NCBI GenBank assembly: GCA_016708435.1
Contig: JADJFV010000005.1
Location: 62,001-126,000, forward strand
Length of the DNA: 64,000 bases
Source: Leptospiraceae bacterium
Lineage (GTDB): Bacteria; Spirochaetota; Leptospiria; Leptospirales; Leptospiraceae
Direction of reading: 5' to 3'
Part shown: positions 35,531 to 44,853 of the stretch, in pieces
Layout: each line of letters opens with the position of its first letter
Numbering within the stretch: the first letter of the stretch is position 1
Notes under the pieces: generated by a model
What the model was told of the DNA's origin: nothing
Databases searched by the model: none
The model's input: only the letters and a program-made list of their open reading frames with translations
Made by a program: the position numbers and the translations under genes

Positions 35531-37234
35531 ATGAACAATATTCCGTGGATATCATCTTTATTTAGAGACAGCAAGAGTATCAAGAGTAAACTTACTCTCA
35601 CCATCTCTTTTGTTGTTATTCTTTTAATCACCATCTCAAGCATATTTTTTACGATGATGTTACTTTCAGAGTTGCGACGTTCTCTTGTAAAAAGAGGCGT
35701 GATGATTACACGCAGTATGGCTCTTGTTTCCGAAAACTTAATTGCTAGTTTTAATTTTTCCGAAGTAGAAAGGGGAGCCGCTGAGCTTGTAGATAACGAC
35801 AGAGAAATTGTTTATGTAATTTTGGAAAGTGGTGACGGGAATATCATTGTAAGCCGTGATAAGACTTCTATTTCAAATCCTTCCGTAGGAGTCGTCGATA
35901 AAGAAATTTCTAAAATACTAGCAGAAGAAGATGGAAATGTAGAGAACATGGAAATCCGAATGTTAGAACACAATGATATGGAATGCATTGATGTAATGTC
36001 TCTTATCAAGGCAGGAGATAAAACCATAGCCAAACTTAGAATTGGTTTAACAACTCGGTTTTTAAATTTATCTTTATTAAAAAGTATTTTCATCGCAATT
36101 GGGATGATAATTATTTTTAGTCTTATGGGGATATTTATTAGTATTCGCTTCTCGTTACATTTCTCTACTCCTATCTTAAATCTAAAAACTGCTACCGAAG
36201 AAATGCAGAATAAAAACTTTGATTATAAAATCGAAGTTTTGTCCAATGATGAAATTGGACTTTTAGCGGATGCATTCGATGAAATGCGTGTTAGTATTAA
36301 GAGTTATAGCTCTTCTCTAAAAGAACTTAATCAAAATCTAGAAATAAAAGTAGATGAGAGAACGAGAGAATTACAAAATGTATTGCACGAAGTAAATATT
36401 TTACACGAACAAAAGAAGGGTGATTATTATTTAACGGCTAATCTACTTCAGCCTCTCATCGGAAATTTTATTGAAAACAGCAATGTCAAAATTGAGTATC
36501 TTATCAATCAGAAAATGAAGTTTGAATTTAGAAATGCCGCATCGCAAATCGGTGGAGACTTTATCCTTGCTGACAATCTCCGTCTCGGAAGTAAAAACTA
36601 TCGTTTCTTGTGCAATGCAGATGCAATGGGTAAATCAATGCAGGGAGCAGGTGGAGCTTTGATCTTTGGTTCTGTGATCAGGTCCATTCTAAATCGAACG
36701 CAATATACAGACCATCTTACAGAAGTAACAAAACCAAATGAGTGGCTAGAAGATTGTTATATCGAACTCGTGAAAGTTTTTTATTCCATGCAAGGAACAA
36801 TGAGCGTGTCTTGTATTCTTGCGCTATTAGATGATCAGACTGGAAGTTTATTCTCATTAAACGCCGGTCATCCTCCTTTGATTCTATACAGAGATGGAAA
36901 GGCGAACTTTCTAGATGAAGAATTTGTGAATCAAAAGATAGGAGAAAGCTTTGCATACGAAAAAATTCGAAAGAATGATTTAAAGATTAGCAAAGTATTA
37001 TTAAGACGCCATGACCGATTGCTCTTCGGGTCTGACGGAAAAGATGATATTTTATTAATAAGCAATGATGTAAGTAGAAGAGAAATCAATGCAAATGATC
37101 GTTTTTTCTTAGAGTGCCTAGAAGAGGCTAATGGCGATTTACACAAAGTACTTTCTTGTATAGAGAAAAGAGGCACTCTCATGGATGATTTTTCTCTTCT
37201 CAGTATAGAATTTATAAACCCTATGGCATTATAA
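35531..37234 (+). CDS. HAMP-SpoIIE PP2C phosphatase (membrane sensor)
   Basis: The 567-residue protein has two membrane segments (about 24-46 and 185-210) around a periplasmic sensor region. A HAMP domain (about 212-265), a coiled coil and a PP2C/SpoIIE domain (about 330-567) follow. The catalytic domain shows IGGDFILADN, 'NADAMGKSMQGAGGALIFG' and 'DRLLFGSDGKDD'. The second motif has Ala-Asp-Ala-Met in place of the usual D-x-x-GHG, so metal binding or activity could be altered. It is divergent from the two substrate-binding genes and overlaps the next, convergent, gene by 14 bases. Confidence 0.85.
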   Translation: MNNIPWISSLFRDSKSIKSKLTLTISFVVILLITISSIFFTMMLLSELRRSLVKRGVMITRSMALVSENLIASFNFSEVERGAAELVDNDREIVYVILESGDGNIIVSRDKTSISNPSVGVVDKEISKILAEEDGNVENMEIRMLEHNDMECIDVMSLIKAGDKTIAKLRIGLTTRFLNLSLLKSIFIAIGMIIIFSLMGIFISIRFSLHFSTPILNLKTATEEMQNKNFDYKIEVLSNDEIGLLADAFDEMRVSIKSYSSSLKELNQNLEIKVDERTRELQNVLHEVNILHEQKKGDYYLTANLLQPLIGNFIENSNVKIEYLINQKMKFEFRNAASQIGGDFILADNLRLGSKNYRFLCNADAMGKSMQGAGGALIFGSVIRSILNRTQYTDHLTEVTKPNEWLEDCYIELVKVFYSMQGTMSVSCILALLDDQTGSLFSLNAGHPPLILYRDGKANFLDEEFVNQKIGESFAYEKIRKNDLKISKVLLRRHDRLLFGSDGKDDILLISNDVSRREINANDRFFLECLEEANGDLHKVLSCIEKRGTLMDDFSLLSIEFINPMAL

Positions 37235-38219
37235 TTCGATTTGATATTTTTGAAAATGCCGCACCAGTTGTGAAGGTCTGAATATAGTCATAAAAAATTG
37301 TAGCATCGTCTAAGTTTGCAGCAATTCCTGATTCTAATAAAAGCACGGATCCATCATTGTTAATCTCTAGCATATTTGGATTGAGGGAAGGATTTGCGTC
37401 TCCTCCATCATATTGAAATCTAGGTATTCCGACAGAGTAAAAATTACAAGCTGCACTCGAGGTAAAGTTAATTCCTTTGATTGTGCAAGAAGAAGAGCCT
37501 GCATTCCAACCTGAATTGATTTCTCCTGTCGGGTTATCATAGAGTAGGATTCCATCAATAAAAATTCGAATGACTCGCTTTCCTTCCGTAGTTATGAGAA
37601 GAGTATTGGAAGCTCCACTTCCTGAGACTACTGCTGATAATGCGCTAGGGTTTAGTTCAATTTGCACTTTACTACTGACTTGAAAAAATCTACCCGACCC
37701 AGTGGTCAGAGGGTTTAACCAACAGTTGCCGTGAGTAGGTCCGTCTGCATCCATATTTTCTATACTTCGTTCTGCTTTAATATTTAATTTGCCTACTGCC
37801 GATTCCAATGCTTGCTTGATTCTATAGGCTCGCATATTGACTCTTACCAAGCCCCCGGTAAAAGGAAGAAACTTTTTCACTAAGTCAATGGTTGGAACTG
37901 TTCCTTTGGGAATAATTCCATCGGGGTAAATAGCTTTTATCCCCTGTTCATCACGAATATTTCCTCCATTGTGAATTCCAATTGTCGCATTTGCTTTATA
38001 GGCAATTGCCTCGGAGGTAAGATTTCCAATTCTTGTTTCGCACCCACGCGCAAGACGACTGTTTATTGGTATATTCACGCCAAAGCTTTTTGGGGTTCCT
38101 GTTACTTGAGTTGTAAGTGCATTTAAAAAGAAACTTTTGTCTTCAAATTCATTTTGTTTTTGTATGCAATCAGTAAAAAAGAAAATGAGGAAAATTAAGA
38201 TGATTGAATTTGGTTTCAT
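37221..38219 (-). CDS. Lipoprotein with only the 5'-nucleotidase C-terminal domain
   Basis: The 332-residue product has a lipoprotein signal (FFFTDC, Cys18). Residues about 58-165 match the 5'-nucleotidase C-terminal (substrate-binding) domain: 'ETRIGNLTSEAIAYKANATIGIHNGGNIR', split here as ETRIGNLTSEAIAY and GIHNGGNIR, followed by FLPFTGGLVRVNM. The metallophosphatase domain that normally precedes it is absent, so it cannot be a full nucleotidase. The remaining ~160 residues are Gly/Ser-rich and beta-like. It lies 13 bases after the TonB-receptor gene on the same strand. A surface ligand-binding role is inferred. Confidence 0.7.
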   Translation of the reverse strand: MKPNSIILIFLIFFFTDCIQKQNEFEDKSFFLNALTTQVTGTPKSFGVNIPINSRLARGCETRIGNLTSEAIAYKANATIGIHNGGNIRDEQGIKAIYPDGIIPKGTVPTIDLVKKFLPFTGGLVRVNMRAYRIKQALESAVGKLNIKAERSIENMDADGPTHGNCWLNPLTTGSGRFFQVSSKVQIELNPSALSAVVSGSGASNTLLITTEGKRVIRIFIDGILLYDNPTGEINSGWNAGSSSCTIKGINFTSSAACNFYSVGIPRFQYDGGDANPSLNPNMLEINNDGSVLLLESGIAANLDDATIFYDYIQTFTTGAAFSKISNRIIMP

Positions 38220-38232
38220 TCGGTGCGATCCT

Positions 38233-40539
38233 TTATAATAGAAAATAAGTCATTTTGAATTCTATATATCTTTGAAATATATAGGCGGCTGGTATGGCTC
38301 TATTTGCGTAAGCCTCTATTGCTGTATTGGAGTCGTCATAGAGTTTATAATTTTGAAGGTTAAATATGCTGAGTCTAAATTCCATATTTTTTAAAACATC
38401 TTCTGTTGTGGCTAAACTAACGTTCCATATATGATACTGCGGATAACGAAATCCTCTTGCAGAGATTCGCTCAAATGCAAATCGGGCATTGGAATATCTT
38501 TCCGAAGAAGCCCAAATCGTGTTGTTTAAAATAAAATACTTTGTCACTCCCCAATTGACACCCAGGTTTACTCTTCCCTGCGGTACGTTAGTTAAAAAGG
38601 TTTTCGTATCAGCATTGATTCCGGGGGTTAATCCACCGTTGTCTATGGCTTGAAACCAGGACATGTTTGCAAAAAGGTAATTTCGAGTGGAATAGTTTAG
38701 TTTGAATTCTGCCTCGGAGCCAATGATTGTTAGCCCCCTAAGATTTCGATAGATATCTGTTTTACCGGGATTAGCTCCGCTTGTATTGACTGCTTCAATA
38801 TTATTGAAGATTCTAGTATAAAACCAATTCACTTGAAAGCTAAGAGGCTTATAGGGAGTTTGGTATTCCATTCCCAATTCTCCTGTTCGAATTGTTTCTG
38901 GTTTTAAATTTCCGAAACCTGCTTGCCCATAGGTTTGAAATCTTTGTGTTCCATTTCCAAACACTCCACCGGGTTGGTAAGCTTGATTGTTGTCATACAA
39001 TTCTTGAAAAGTTGGAGCACGAAAGGCAGACCCGTAAAGAATCTTAAAAGCTAGGCTTCCAAATTTAGTTTTTTCAAATGGGGTTATTACAAAGCCAGTC
39101 TTTGGATTAATTGTGCTTCCAAAATCAGAATAGCTATCGCGCCTAACGCCCGCAGTTATCGAAAGCCACTTCAAGGGCTCCCATTGAAAGTTTAAAAACT
39201 CAGCATGAATATTTCTACTTCGATTCTTTCCTTTTCTTAAACTATCCGGACCTGAAATGGATGCTTTTCCTGTCGTTGTCAGTTGAAGGGCTGTATCGTT
39301 TAAATCCGTATTCAGATTATCATAATCATAGAAGGCTGGATAGAGAGTATTGGTATTTCCTCCGCTATAATTTTGTTTGAGGAATGCATCTTTGTAGCTT
39401 AATCTTTCTATTTGTGCCCCTAGTAAAACAGAAACCTGGGAAAATGGATTGTATTGTAAAATAACTTCCGTTCCAGTGGTTTGGTATTGGTATCCACTTT
39501 TTTTGATCGGGCTTGAACCCGGGTGACTTAGATAATCGGGTCTTTCTACTTGTATTTCATCTCTGCGTAGGTAGGAGTCTGTATACAGTCTCCCACTTAA
39601 GGATAGAGTGGGGGTAATCACGATTTTCTCTGTTCCAATATCTGCGGTTAATAGGTTGAAGCCTAATTGTGAATCAGGCGTTACGGCTCCTAGTTCTCCC
39701 ACGTTAGGTCCTCTCTCTTCTCGAATCATTTTTCCTTTGATATAAAAGCTTTCGCCTTTGTTTATGCTTAGAAAAAGATTGGTTTGTTTTTTTCTGTCAT
39801 TTGTTTTAATCGAAGAGGCTAATGGCATAGCTACTACAGTCTTTGTGCAAAGTCCTGATTTATATTCGCTTACAGCACAAGATTGATCGTTTGGAAGATG
39901 AACTTGAGGTCTTTGTGATTCGAAGTGGCCTGCATAGGTGCTTAGTTTCCAATCTTCTCCCATTTTTAGATTATAATAAGCTGTTGGCTCGAATGTATTG
40001 TATTGACCAAATCTACTGGAAATATGTCCGCCCGTCTTATCGCCCTTAGCCGCACTGCGGGTAATAACGTTTATCACTCCAACAAATGCGTTAGTTCCAT
40101 GAATAGAGGATCCGGGTCCACGAATGATTTCTACTTTCTCAATTGCATCTGCTCTGATGTCTAAGAAGGTCGAGCCATCATAAAAATTATTAATTCGATG
40201 ACCATCGAGTAACATTAATACGCCAGATCTAGAAAGCACTCCTCGAAATGCTACCTTGTAAGAGCCAAATTGGTCATAGGAGATTTCTACGCCCGGAGCT
40301 TGTTTTAGAATGTCGGCGAGATTGCGGGCACCTGAGTTTGCAATTTTTTGTCTATTGTAGACGGATATAATCGCAGAGGTTTTGCTTACGCTTTCGGATT
40401 GGCCAACTCTTTTAGAGACGATTGATATATCTTCTTCTAATTTAAAAAAATCTTCTTCTGTTGTTTCTTCTGTTTTGATTTCGAGCTTTTTGTTTTTTTC
40501 AAATTCTTCTTTTTGCTTTTGTAATTCTACTTTTTCTTT
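38233..40539 (-). CDS. TonB-dependent receptor (plug and barrel), frameshifted gene
   Basis: The frame is open from 40539 to 38233. No start codon exists upstream of the GTG at 40239, because the real N-terminus lies in another frame (40499..40774). The protein contains a plug domain (SGARNLADILKQAPGVEI, FRGVLSRSGVLMLLDGHR) and a 22-strand-type barrel ending in an aromatic-rich strand (FKMTYFLL). It should import a scarce nutrient such as a metal chelate across the outer membrane. One surplus base in 40531-40540 explains the break; without it the product would have about 846 residues. The 5'-nucleotidase-like lipoprotein follows after 13 bases. Confidence 0.82.
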   Translation of the reverse strand, partial: KEKVELQKQKEEFEKNKKLEIKTEETTEEDFFKLEEDISIVSKRVGQSESVSKTSAIISVYNRQKIANSGARNLADILKQAPGVEISYDQFGSYKVAFRGVLSRSGVLMLLDGHRINNFYDGSTFLDIRADAIEKVEIIRGPGSSIHGTNAFVGVINVITRSAAKGDKTGGHISSRFGQYNTFEPTAYYNLKMGEDWKLSTYAGHFESQRPQVHLPNDQSCAVSEYKSGLCTKTVVAMPLASSIKTNDRKKQTNLFLSINKGESFYIKGKMIREERGPNVGELGAVTPDSQLGFNLLTADIGTEKIVITPTLSLSGRLYTDSYLRRDEIQVERPDYLSHPGSSPIKKSGYQYQTTGTEVILQYNPFSQVSVLLGAQIERLSYKDAFLKQNYSGGNTNTLYPAFYDYDNLNTDLNDTALQLTTTGKASISGPDSLRKGKNRSRNIHAEFLNFQWEPLKWLSITAGVRRDSYSDFGSTINPKTGFVITPFEKTKFGSLAFKILYGSAFRAPTFQELYDNNQAYQPGGVFGNGTQRFQTYGQAGFGNLKPETIRTGELGMEYQTPYKPLSFQVNWFYTRIFNNIEAVNTSGANPGKTDIYRNLRGLTIIGSEAEFKLNYSTRNYLFANMSWFQAIDNGGLTPGINADTKTFLTNVPQGRVNLGVNWGVTKYFILNNTIWASSERYSNARFAFERISARGFRYPQYHIWNVSLATTEDVLKNMEFRLSIFNLQNYKLYDDSNTAIEAYANRAIPAAYIFQRYIEFKMTYFLL

Positions 40540-40774
40540 TCAAATTCTCTTTGTCTTTCGTGAGGAGTTCTTTATTTTTTAATAAATCTTCTTTCTCTTT
40601 TTCGAGATTGTCTTTTTCTGTTTGAAAAAATTCTTTTTCTGTTGAGCTAGATTTCGTTTTTTTAGCTGTCTTTGTTTGTTGTGAAAAAAGGGAAAGAGGT
40701 AAAAGAATGGAAACGAAAAGGTAGATTAATCCCGCGTATAAATAAAAATTCATTTGTATCCTCAAAGAGACCAA
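40499..40774 (-). CDS. N-terminal part of the frameshifted TonB-dependent receptor
   Basis: The 91-residue frame has a signal peptide (LYAGLIYLFVSILLPLSLFS) and a Lys/Glu-rich coiled-coil stretch, then runs out of frame at the A4/A5 runs (40531-40540) and stops. In the next frame the sequence continues KVELQKQKEEFEKNKK and then the plug domain. A coiled coil between signal and plug is unusual for TonB receptors. Confidence 0.65.
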   Translation of the reverse strand: MVSLRIQMNFYLYAGLIYLFVSILLPLSLFSQQTKTAKKTKSSSTEKEFFQTEKDNLEKEKEDLLKNKELLTKDKENLKRKSRITKAKRRI

Positions 40775-40834
40775 TTCTCACTAGTCGGATTGAAGAAAGC
40801 AAATGTTTTTTTTCTGGGTAGGAAATTTATTTCG

Positions 40835-41620
40835 TCAGTCTACTTTGACTTTATCGAAATGCTTATAATTATAAGTAAAAGATTTACGGAATTCATCCGG
40901 TGTAATACCCTTTTCTCTTAATTCTCGTTGGAACATTTCTCTTTTGGAAATATATCCCTCGTGGAGTGGTATTTCAATCTTAGCCACAGTCTCTTTGTAT
41001 TTATCACTGGAATAGAGGCTAAAGCTATGTTTGTTAATTCCGGACTGGTCAAGTAAAATTCCAACCATTGTGATTCCCATACCTGCACCTTCCGTGCTAT
41101 CTCCATATTCCATGAAAAAATCAATGAGGCTAGAAAAACTAGTAGCCTTGTTGAATTTGTCACGAATGCGCTCTTCTTCAATCGGGAGAAGGGGAAAATT
41201 GTTCTTAATCTTTATATTGAGAACGTCTTTGGTGTAATAGAAAGTAGCCGTTACAGGTAAATCGTATTTTTTGAAAAGATGCTTATAGCTCATGATCTTG
41301 TCTTCTGTTAGATGCCCTTTGAACTCTGTTAGACCTTTATCGTAGTCTTCGGGGTTACTTATATCTAACCCCAATTCTCTGTAGAGAACTCTTTTTAGAT
41401 TTGCTTTTGTTGCATTTATCACAAGCTCTTTCGCAGAGGAATAAGCAATCTCCATTAAGTCTTGTCGATTGAATTTTTCTAAGATGGTTGAGGCAATGAT
41501 CTTGAGGATATTTTCACCGTAATCACTTAAAAGGTAGGTTTTCATACTCAAAACATTGTTTTTGTTCACTGCATCTTGAATGATTTCTTTGAGTTCTGAT
41601 TCGGTTTTTTTCAAAGTCAA
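40835..41620 (-). CDS. GHKL/histidine-kinase-like ATPase domain protein
   Basis: The 261-residue soluble protein has an N-box-like 'AKELVINATKANLKRV' (near residues 64-79) and a glycine-rich 'STEGAGMGITMVGILL' lid (near 175-190). These are the landmarks of a GHKL ATPase fold. There is no dimerisation/phosphotransfer domain. Similar stand-alone proteins serve as anti-sigma kinases or unknown regulators in spirochaetes, and this is inference. It is monocistronic, with a 200-bp MITE-like element upstream of its start. Confidence 0.6.
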   Translation of the reverse strand: MTLKKTESELKEIIQDAVNKNNVLSMKTYLLSDYGENILKIIASTILEKFNRQDLMEIAYSSAKELVINATKANLKRVLYRELGLDISNPEDYDKGLTEFKGHLTEDKIMSYKHLFKKYDLPVTATFYYTKDVLNIKIKNNFPLLPIEEERIRDKFNKATSFSSLIDFFMEYGDSTEGAGMGITMVGILLDQSGINKHSFSLYSSDKYKETVAKIEIPLHEGYISKREMFQRELREKGITPDEFRKSFTYNYKHFDKVKVD

Positions 41621-41735
41621 TTACCAGCTTATGAAAGATTTTTAAATAGATTCAGAGATAGTAATTAGGGCTTTCTTTGAGTCAAGTAAATATTTTAGTT
41701 TCGAAAAAGATAATTTGTAACTACTTAAAGTTTTT

Positions 41736-41939
41736 GCCACAGAGGCACTGAGTCACAGAGCTTTATGGGATTGAGCGATTCTTTATTCATGTGCGTCAAA
41801 CGAAAGAGAGCTAACTGAAAAACCAAATTCAATTAAGAGTAATGTAATTTGAATCACAACAAGCCTCAATTACAAAAACAAACAGAGTTTTGTTTAATGA
41901 CTCTCTTGAAATCTCTCCGTGTCTTTGTGCCTCTGTGGC
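41736..41939. repeat. ~200-bp dispersed MITE-like element, copy 2
   Basis: The 204-bp stretch has ~25-bp imperfect inverted ends (GCCACAGAGGCACTGAGTCA and, reversed, GCCACAGAGGCACAAAGACA). The internal blocks match 2321..2520 in the same order. No ORF is present. It fills the gap between the ATPase-like and J-domain-like genes. Confidence 0.8.
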
Positions 41940-41957
41940 ATTCCGAGTCGTGTTATT

Positions 41958-43127
41958 TTAAACATAGACATATTTGTTTTTTGAAATTCTAACCATTGGT
42001 CGCGACCAGTCTTGCAATTGTTTTTCGAATTGTTTGATGTGGAAAAGATGTTGATTTAGTTCTGATTTCAACTCGGTCTTGATTTTTTTTGAGAGAGGTT
42101 GAGTATTTGAAATCTTAGAGAATCCCCATTCGACTCGCTTCTTTGCTTTGCGGATTTGGGCGCGAATGGATTTGAGTTGGTTTTTGTATTCGGATTGAAC
42201 ATTTAATATTTGGGATACACTGATTTCTTCCGAAAAGTCCCCCGTTTGAATATTAGAAATTGCTAATATTGTTTCGAGTCTTTCTAAGTCATTCGCTTTG
42301 TAGGCTTCTTGGACTTCATGCCAGAGCTCTTGCATATGAGGTGTAATTTCTGTTTGAAAATCAGGATGAAGCTTTCGAACTAACGTTCTGTAGATTGCTT
42401 TGATACGATCTTCGATGCTAGTATGAGTTTTTTCTTTCTCTTTAGATTTGGAAGATTTTCTACCAAGCACGTCTTCTTTAAATCTTTCAAACATGAAGTC
42501 ATAGAATGCTTTGTCTTTCATCTTGCTTTTGATTGCAGGATTTGCATGGATGAATATTTCAAACATTTCTCTTAAGTCTTCTTCTGAAGGCTCATCGTCT
42601 TCGAATAAATCGTCATCCTCGTCTTCAAAACTATCTTCCTCATCGCCGAAGAAATCTCGCTTGAATTTCTCATTCCATTTGCGCTCTTTTTCTCTCTCTC
42701 GCTCTGCCTCTGCTTCATCACTCGCTCTGTATTTTTCAGGATTTGCTTTTCTGTCCATGACGAGCTTATAGGCATCGTAGGGAGAAAGATTTTTTTTCAT
42801 CATCCAATAACGAATTTCTTGGAGAGTAGAGTGTAGGTCTTGCGCTTTTGCATGTGCTTCTCTGACCTGTGAAATATCAGAGCCAAAATTTCCATTGTAC
42901 CATTTTTCATAAGTAGGAATATCAACAGTCTGATAGTCTTCCCATTCTTTCTTTGCTTTTTCGAGGTCTTTGATTGTCCTCTTACAGCCTTGAATGTATT
43001 TCTTTCGAACCTTTGTTTGCTCAATGACTACGAGAGCACGGGATTCTTTTTTAGTGGTATGGTGTGCATTCCCTCTATGCAAATTAGGCGCTTCCGGATT
43101 CTTCTTTCTTCGACTCGTCACTCTCAT
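41958..43127 (-). CDS. J-domain-like protein
   Basis: The 389-residue soluble protein is highly charged. An acidic tract lies near residues 170-205 (EEDSFEDEDDDLFEDDEP). A divergent J-domain follows at about 265-310: 'IYRTLVRKLHPDFQ' with the HPD tripeptide, then 'LWHEVQEAYKANDLERLETI'. J-domains stimulate Hsp70 (DnaK). Here it is placed centrally and lacks the Gly/Phe and zinc regions of DnaJ, so this is a specialised co-chaperone-like protein of unknown client. The C-terminal third is a coiled coil. Start at 43127, with an AT-rich upstream region. Confidence 0.7.
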   Translation of the reverse strand: MRVTSRRKKNPEAPNLHRGNAHHTTKKESRALVVIEQTKVRKKYIQGCKRTIKDLEKAKKEWEDYQTVDIPTYEKWYNGNFGSDISQVREAHAKAQDLHSTLQEIRYWMMKKNLSPYDAYKLVMDRKANPEKYRASDEAEAEREREKERKWNEKFKRDFFGDEEDSFEDEDDDLFEDDEPSEEDLREMFEIFIHANPAIKSKMKDKAFYDFMFERFKEDVLGRKSSKSKEKEKTHTSIEDRIKAIYRTLVRKLHPDFQTEITPHMQELWHEVQEAYKANDLERLETILAISNIQTGDFSEEISVSQILNVQSEYKNQLKSIRAQIRKAKKRVEWGFSKISNTQPLSKKIKTELKSELNQHLFHIKQFEKQLQDWSRPMVRISKNKYVYV

Positions 43128-43242
43128 ATTATGTCTCGCTTATCATGAATTCATGGAACGGTAAGATTCGGCAAGAAAAAAAATGGTTCTGAGTAGTGGT
43201 TGTTGTTTTACTTAGTTTTTACCTTGCTCTAATCTAGAAGCT

Positions 43243-43292
43243 ACATAAAAGCCACATAGAAGCCGAATTCGGCTTCTATGTGGCTTTTATGT
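43243..43292. repeat. 50-bp perfect palindrome
   Basis: Two 25-base arms, ACATAAAAGCCACATAGAAG plus CCGAA and their exact complement, abut at an EcoRI-like GAATTC centre. It lies upstream of the J-domain gene in a gene-free stretch (43128-44013). It may be a terminator or a cruciform-forming element. Confidence 0.75.
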
Positions 43293-43429
43293 CAGTTCTA
43301 CGTTGCTTTTAGGGATAATCGCTATATGATGAGTAAAGAATTCAAAGGTAACCGCAATTCACCACGAAGGACACGAAGAGCACGAAGAAGGGAAAAGGAT
43401 TGGCTTTCGGGATTTATTCATGCGGGCTT

Positions 43430-43600
43430 TGCTGTCATTCCCGAAATTCCACCCTTCGCTTCGCTCACACGACCGCCAAGCGAAGTCGGGAATCTCAACT
43501 TATAAAAGGCTTACTACGGTCATTTCGAACATACGAAGTGCGGTTTGCCAATGAGGAACATCGTGAGAAATCTATTTGGCAAAGAAAGGAAAAAGATTTT
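43430..43600. repeat. Dispersed repeat, related to 5680..5812
   Basis: GTCGGGAATCTCAACTTATA, GTCATTTCGAACAT and GTGAGAAATCTATTTGGCAA occur in the same order as at 5680..5812. This copy has an extra CTTCGCTTCGCTCA/GCCAAGCGAAG palindromic insert. Confidence 0.7.
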
Positions 43601-43623
43601 CACCACAAAGGACACAAGGGTTT

Positions 43624-43781
43624 TCACAAAGCTCACAAAGCTCACAAAGCTCACAAAGCTCACAAAGCTCACAAAGCTCACAAAGCTCACAAAGCTCACA
43701 AAGCTCACAAAGCTCACAAAGCTCACAAAGCTCACAAAGCTCACAAAGCTCACAAAGCTCACAAAGCTCACAAAGCTCACA
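43624..43781. repeat. 9-bp VNTR, about 17 copies
   Basis: The unit CACAAAGCT is repeated about 17 times without error. Because 9 is a multiple of 3, frames stay open on both strands and produce long repetitive peptides. These are not genes. The array sits at the end of the dispersed repeat just before it, in an 885-base gene-free gap. Confidence 0.9.
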
Positions 43782-44013
43782 CAAAGGTTCTAATTTTCAT
43801 TGTGATCCTTGTGGTTTATTTTAGGCGAGTGTTTTGGGGTTGAGTTTAAATAGAAATCAAGGTTATTCATTCTCTGTATATCCGAATACTTTACGAGTTT
43901 ACTTAAACACTAATTATCCTTTTTAGTCCTTTTACTCTTGACTTAATAGGTGTAATGCGAATTAAATTAGTCAGATGCCATTTTTAATATAAGAATGGAA
44001 AAAGGAGAGCATA

Positions 44014-44853
44014 ATGAAAGCATTGTTAATTCTTATTTTGTTAGTTTTTTCATGTAAAACTTATCAAATAGATGGAAATATTTTTGAAACTGAAGAAGAG
44101 ATGAACGAATATATTCAGAAACAAAATAGAGCTAAGAAATTAAAATCTACAATAAGTGAAAATCAGAAACGAAGAGAAAAGTTAATAGATGAAGTAATAG
44201 GAAATAAGTTATCTAAGAATAATATTTTATTCTTGCAAGAGTGCATTCCTCTGAGGCTTATTTCTACTTCTTTTTGTGCGAGCGAATATAACTATTTTGA
44301 TGAAAGCCAAAACAGATATGTCGGACTTTCCTCTCCGTATGTCGGAAACGGTGATCCTGCTCTAATCGAAAAAACAGAAAATATAAGAAATTTTATTAAA
44401 TCTCATTTTAATTCTTTGGAATTTCCTCGAGTATCAAATAACACCAAAATTAAATTGAATGATTATAATAAAGAACTATTTGAAGAGATTCGAAAAAAAG
44501 AATATATCATTCTTGAATCAAACTACTTTGATAGTAGTAATTTATCAGATTATGATTTGAAAAATAATTCTTTTACTTTTTACTATCATGCAAATGATAA
44601 TAGAAATTTATTTCAAGAAAAAATGTTAACTGAATATTTCTTTAACATTCCTAACTTAAAATTAAATATGAAACTTGAATTAGCTGAAAATTTTTCAAAA
44701 AAAAATATCAACTATGCAAATCTATATTTCGTATTGCTTGCTAAAATAAAAATAAAAAATAATCAAACAGAAAAAATTTTAGAATTCTTACCAATGCGCT
44801 GGATTGTATTTAATGAAGAAACGATGGTTTCTACGGAGATTTTAAATAAATGA
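44014..44853 (+). CDS. Hypothetical lipoprotein
   Basis: The 279-residue product starts with a lipoprotein signal (LILLVFSC, Cys14) after a good AAAGGAGAG. The mature protein is Lys/Asn/Glu-rich with a helical N-terminal part and a beta-rich C-terminal part ('KINYANLYFVLLAKIKIKN', written here as read). No family is recognised. A 57-codon gene overlaps its stop (ATGA). The high AT content and repeat-bounded location suggest acquisition. Confidence 0.65.
   Translation: MKALLILILLVFSCKTYQIDGNIFETEEEMNEYIQKQNRAKKLKSTISENQKRREKLIDEVIGNKLSKNNILFLQECIPLRLISTSFCASEYNYFDESQNRYVGLSSPYVGNGDPALIEKTENIRNFIKSHFNSLEFPRVSNNTKIKLNDYNKELFEEIRKKEYIILESNYFDSSNLSDYDLKNNSFTFYYHANDNRNLFQEKMLTEYFFNIPNLKLNMKLELAENFSKKNINYANLYFVLLAKIKIKNNQTEKILEFLPMRWIVFNEETMVSTEILNK

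Noticed and set aside
43400..43843. Several long repetitive frames (AHK, LTK, SSQ, CEL, FVS repeats) on both strands
   Set aside because: They arise because the 9-bp VNTR unit keeps every frame open; none has a ribosome site or complex sequence.
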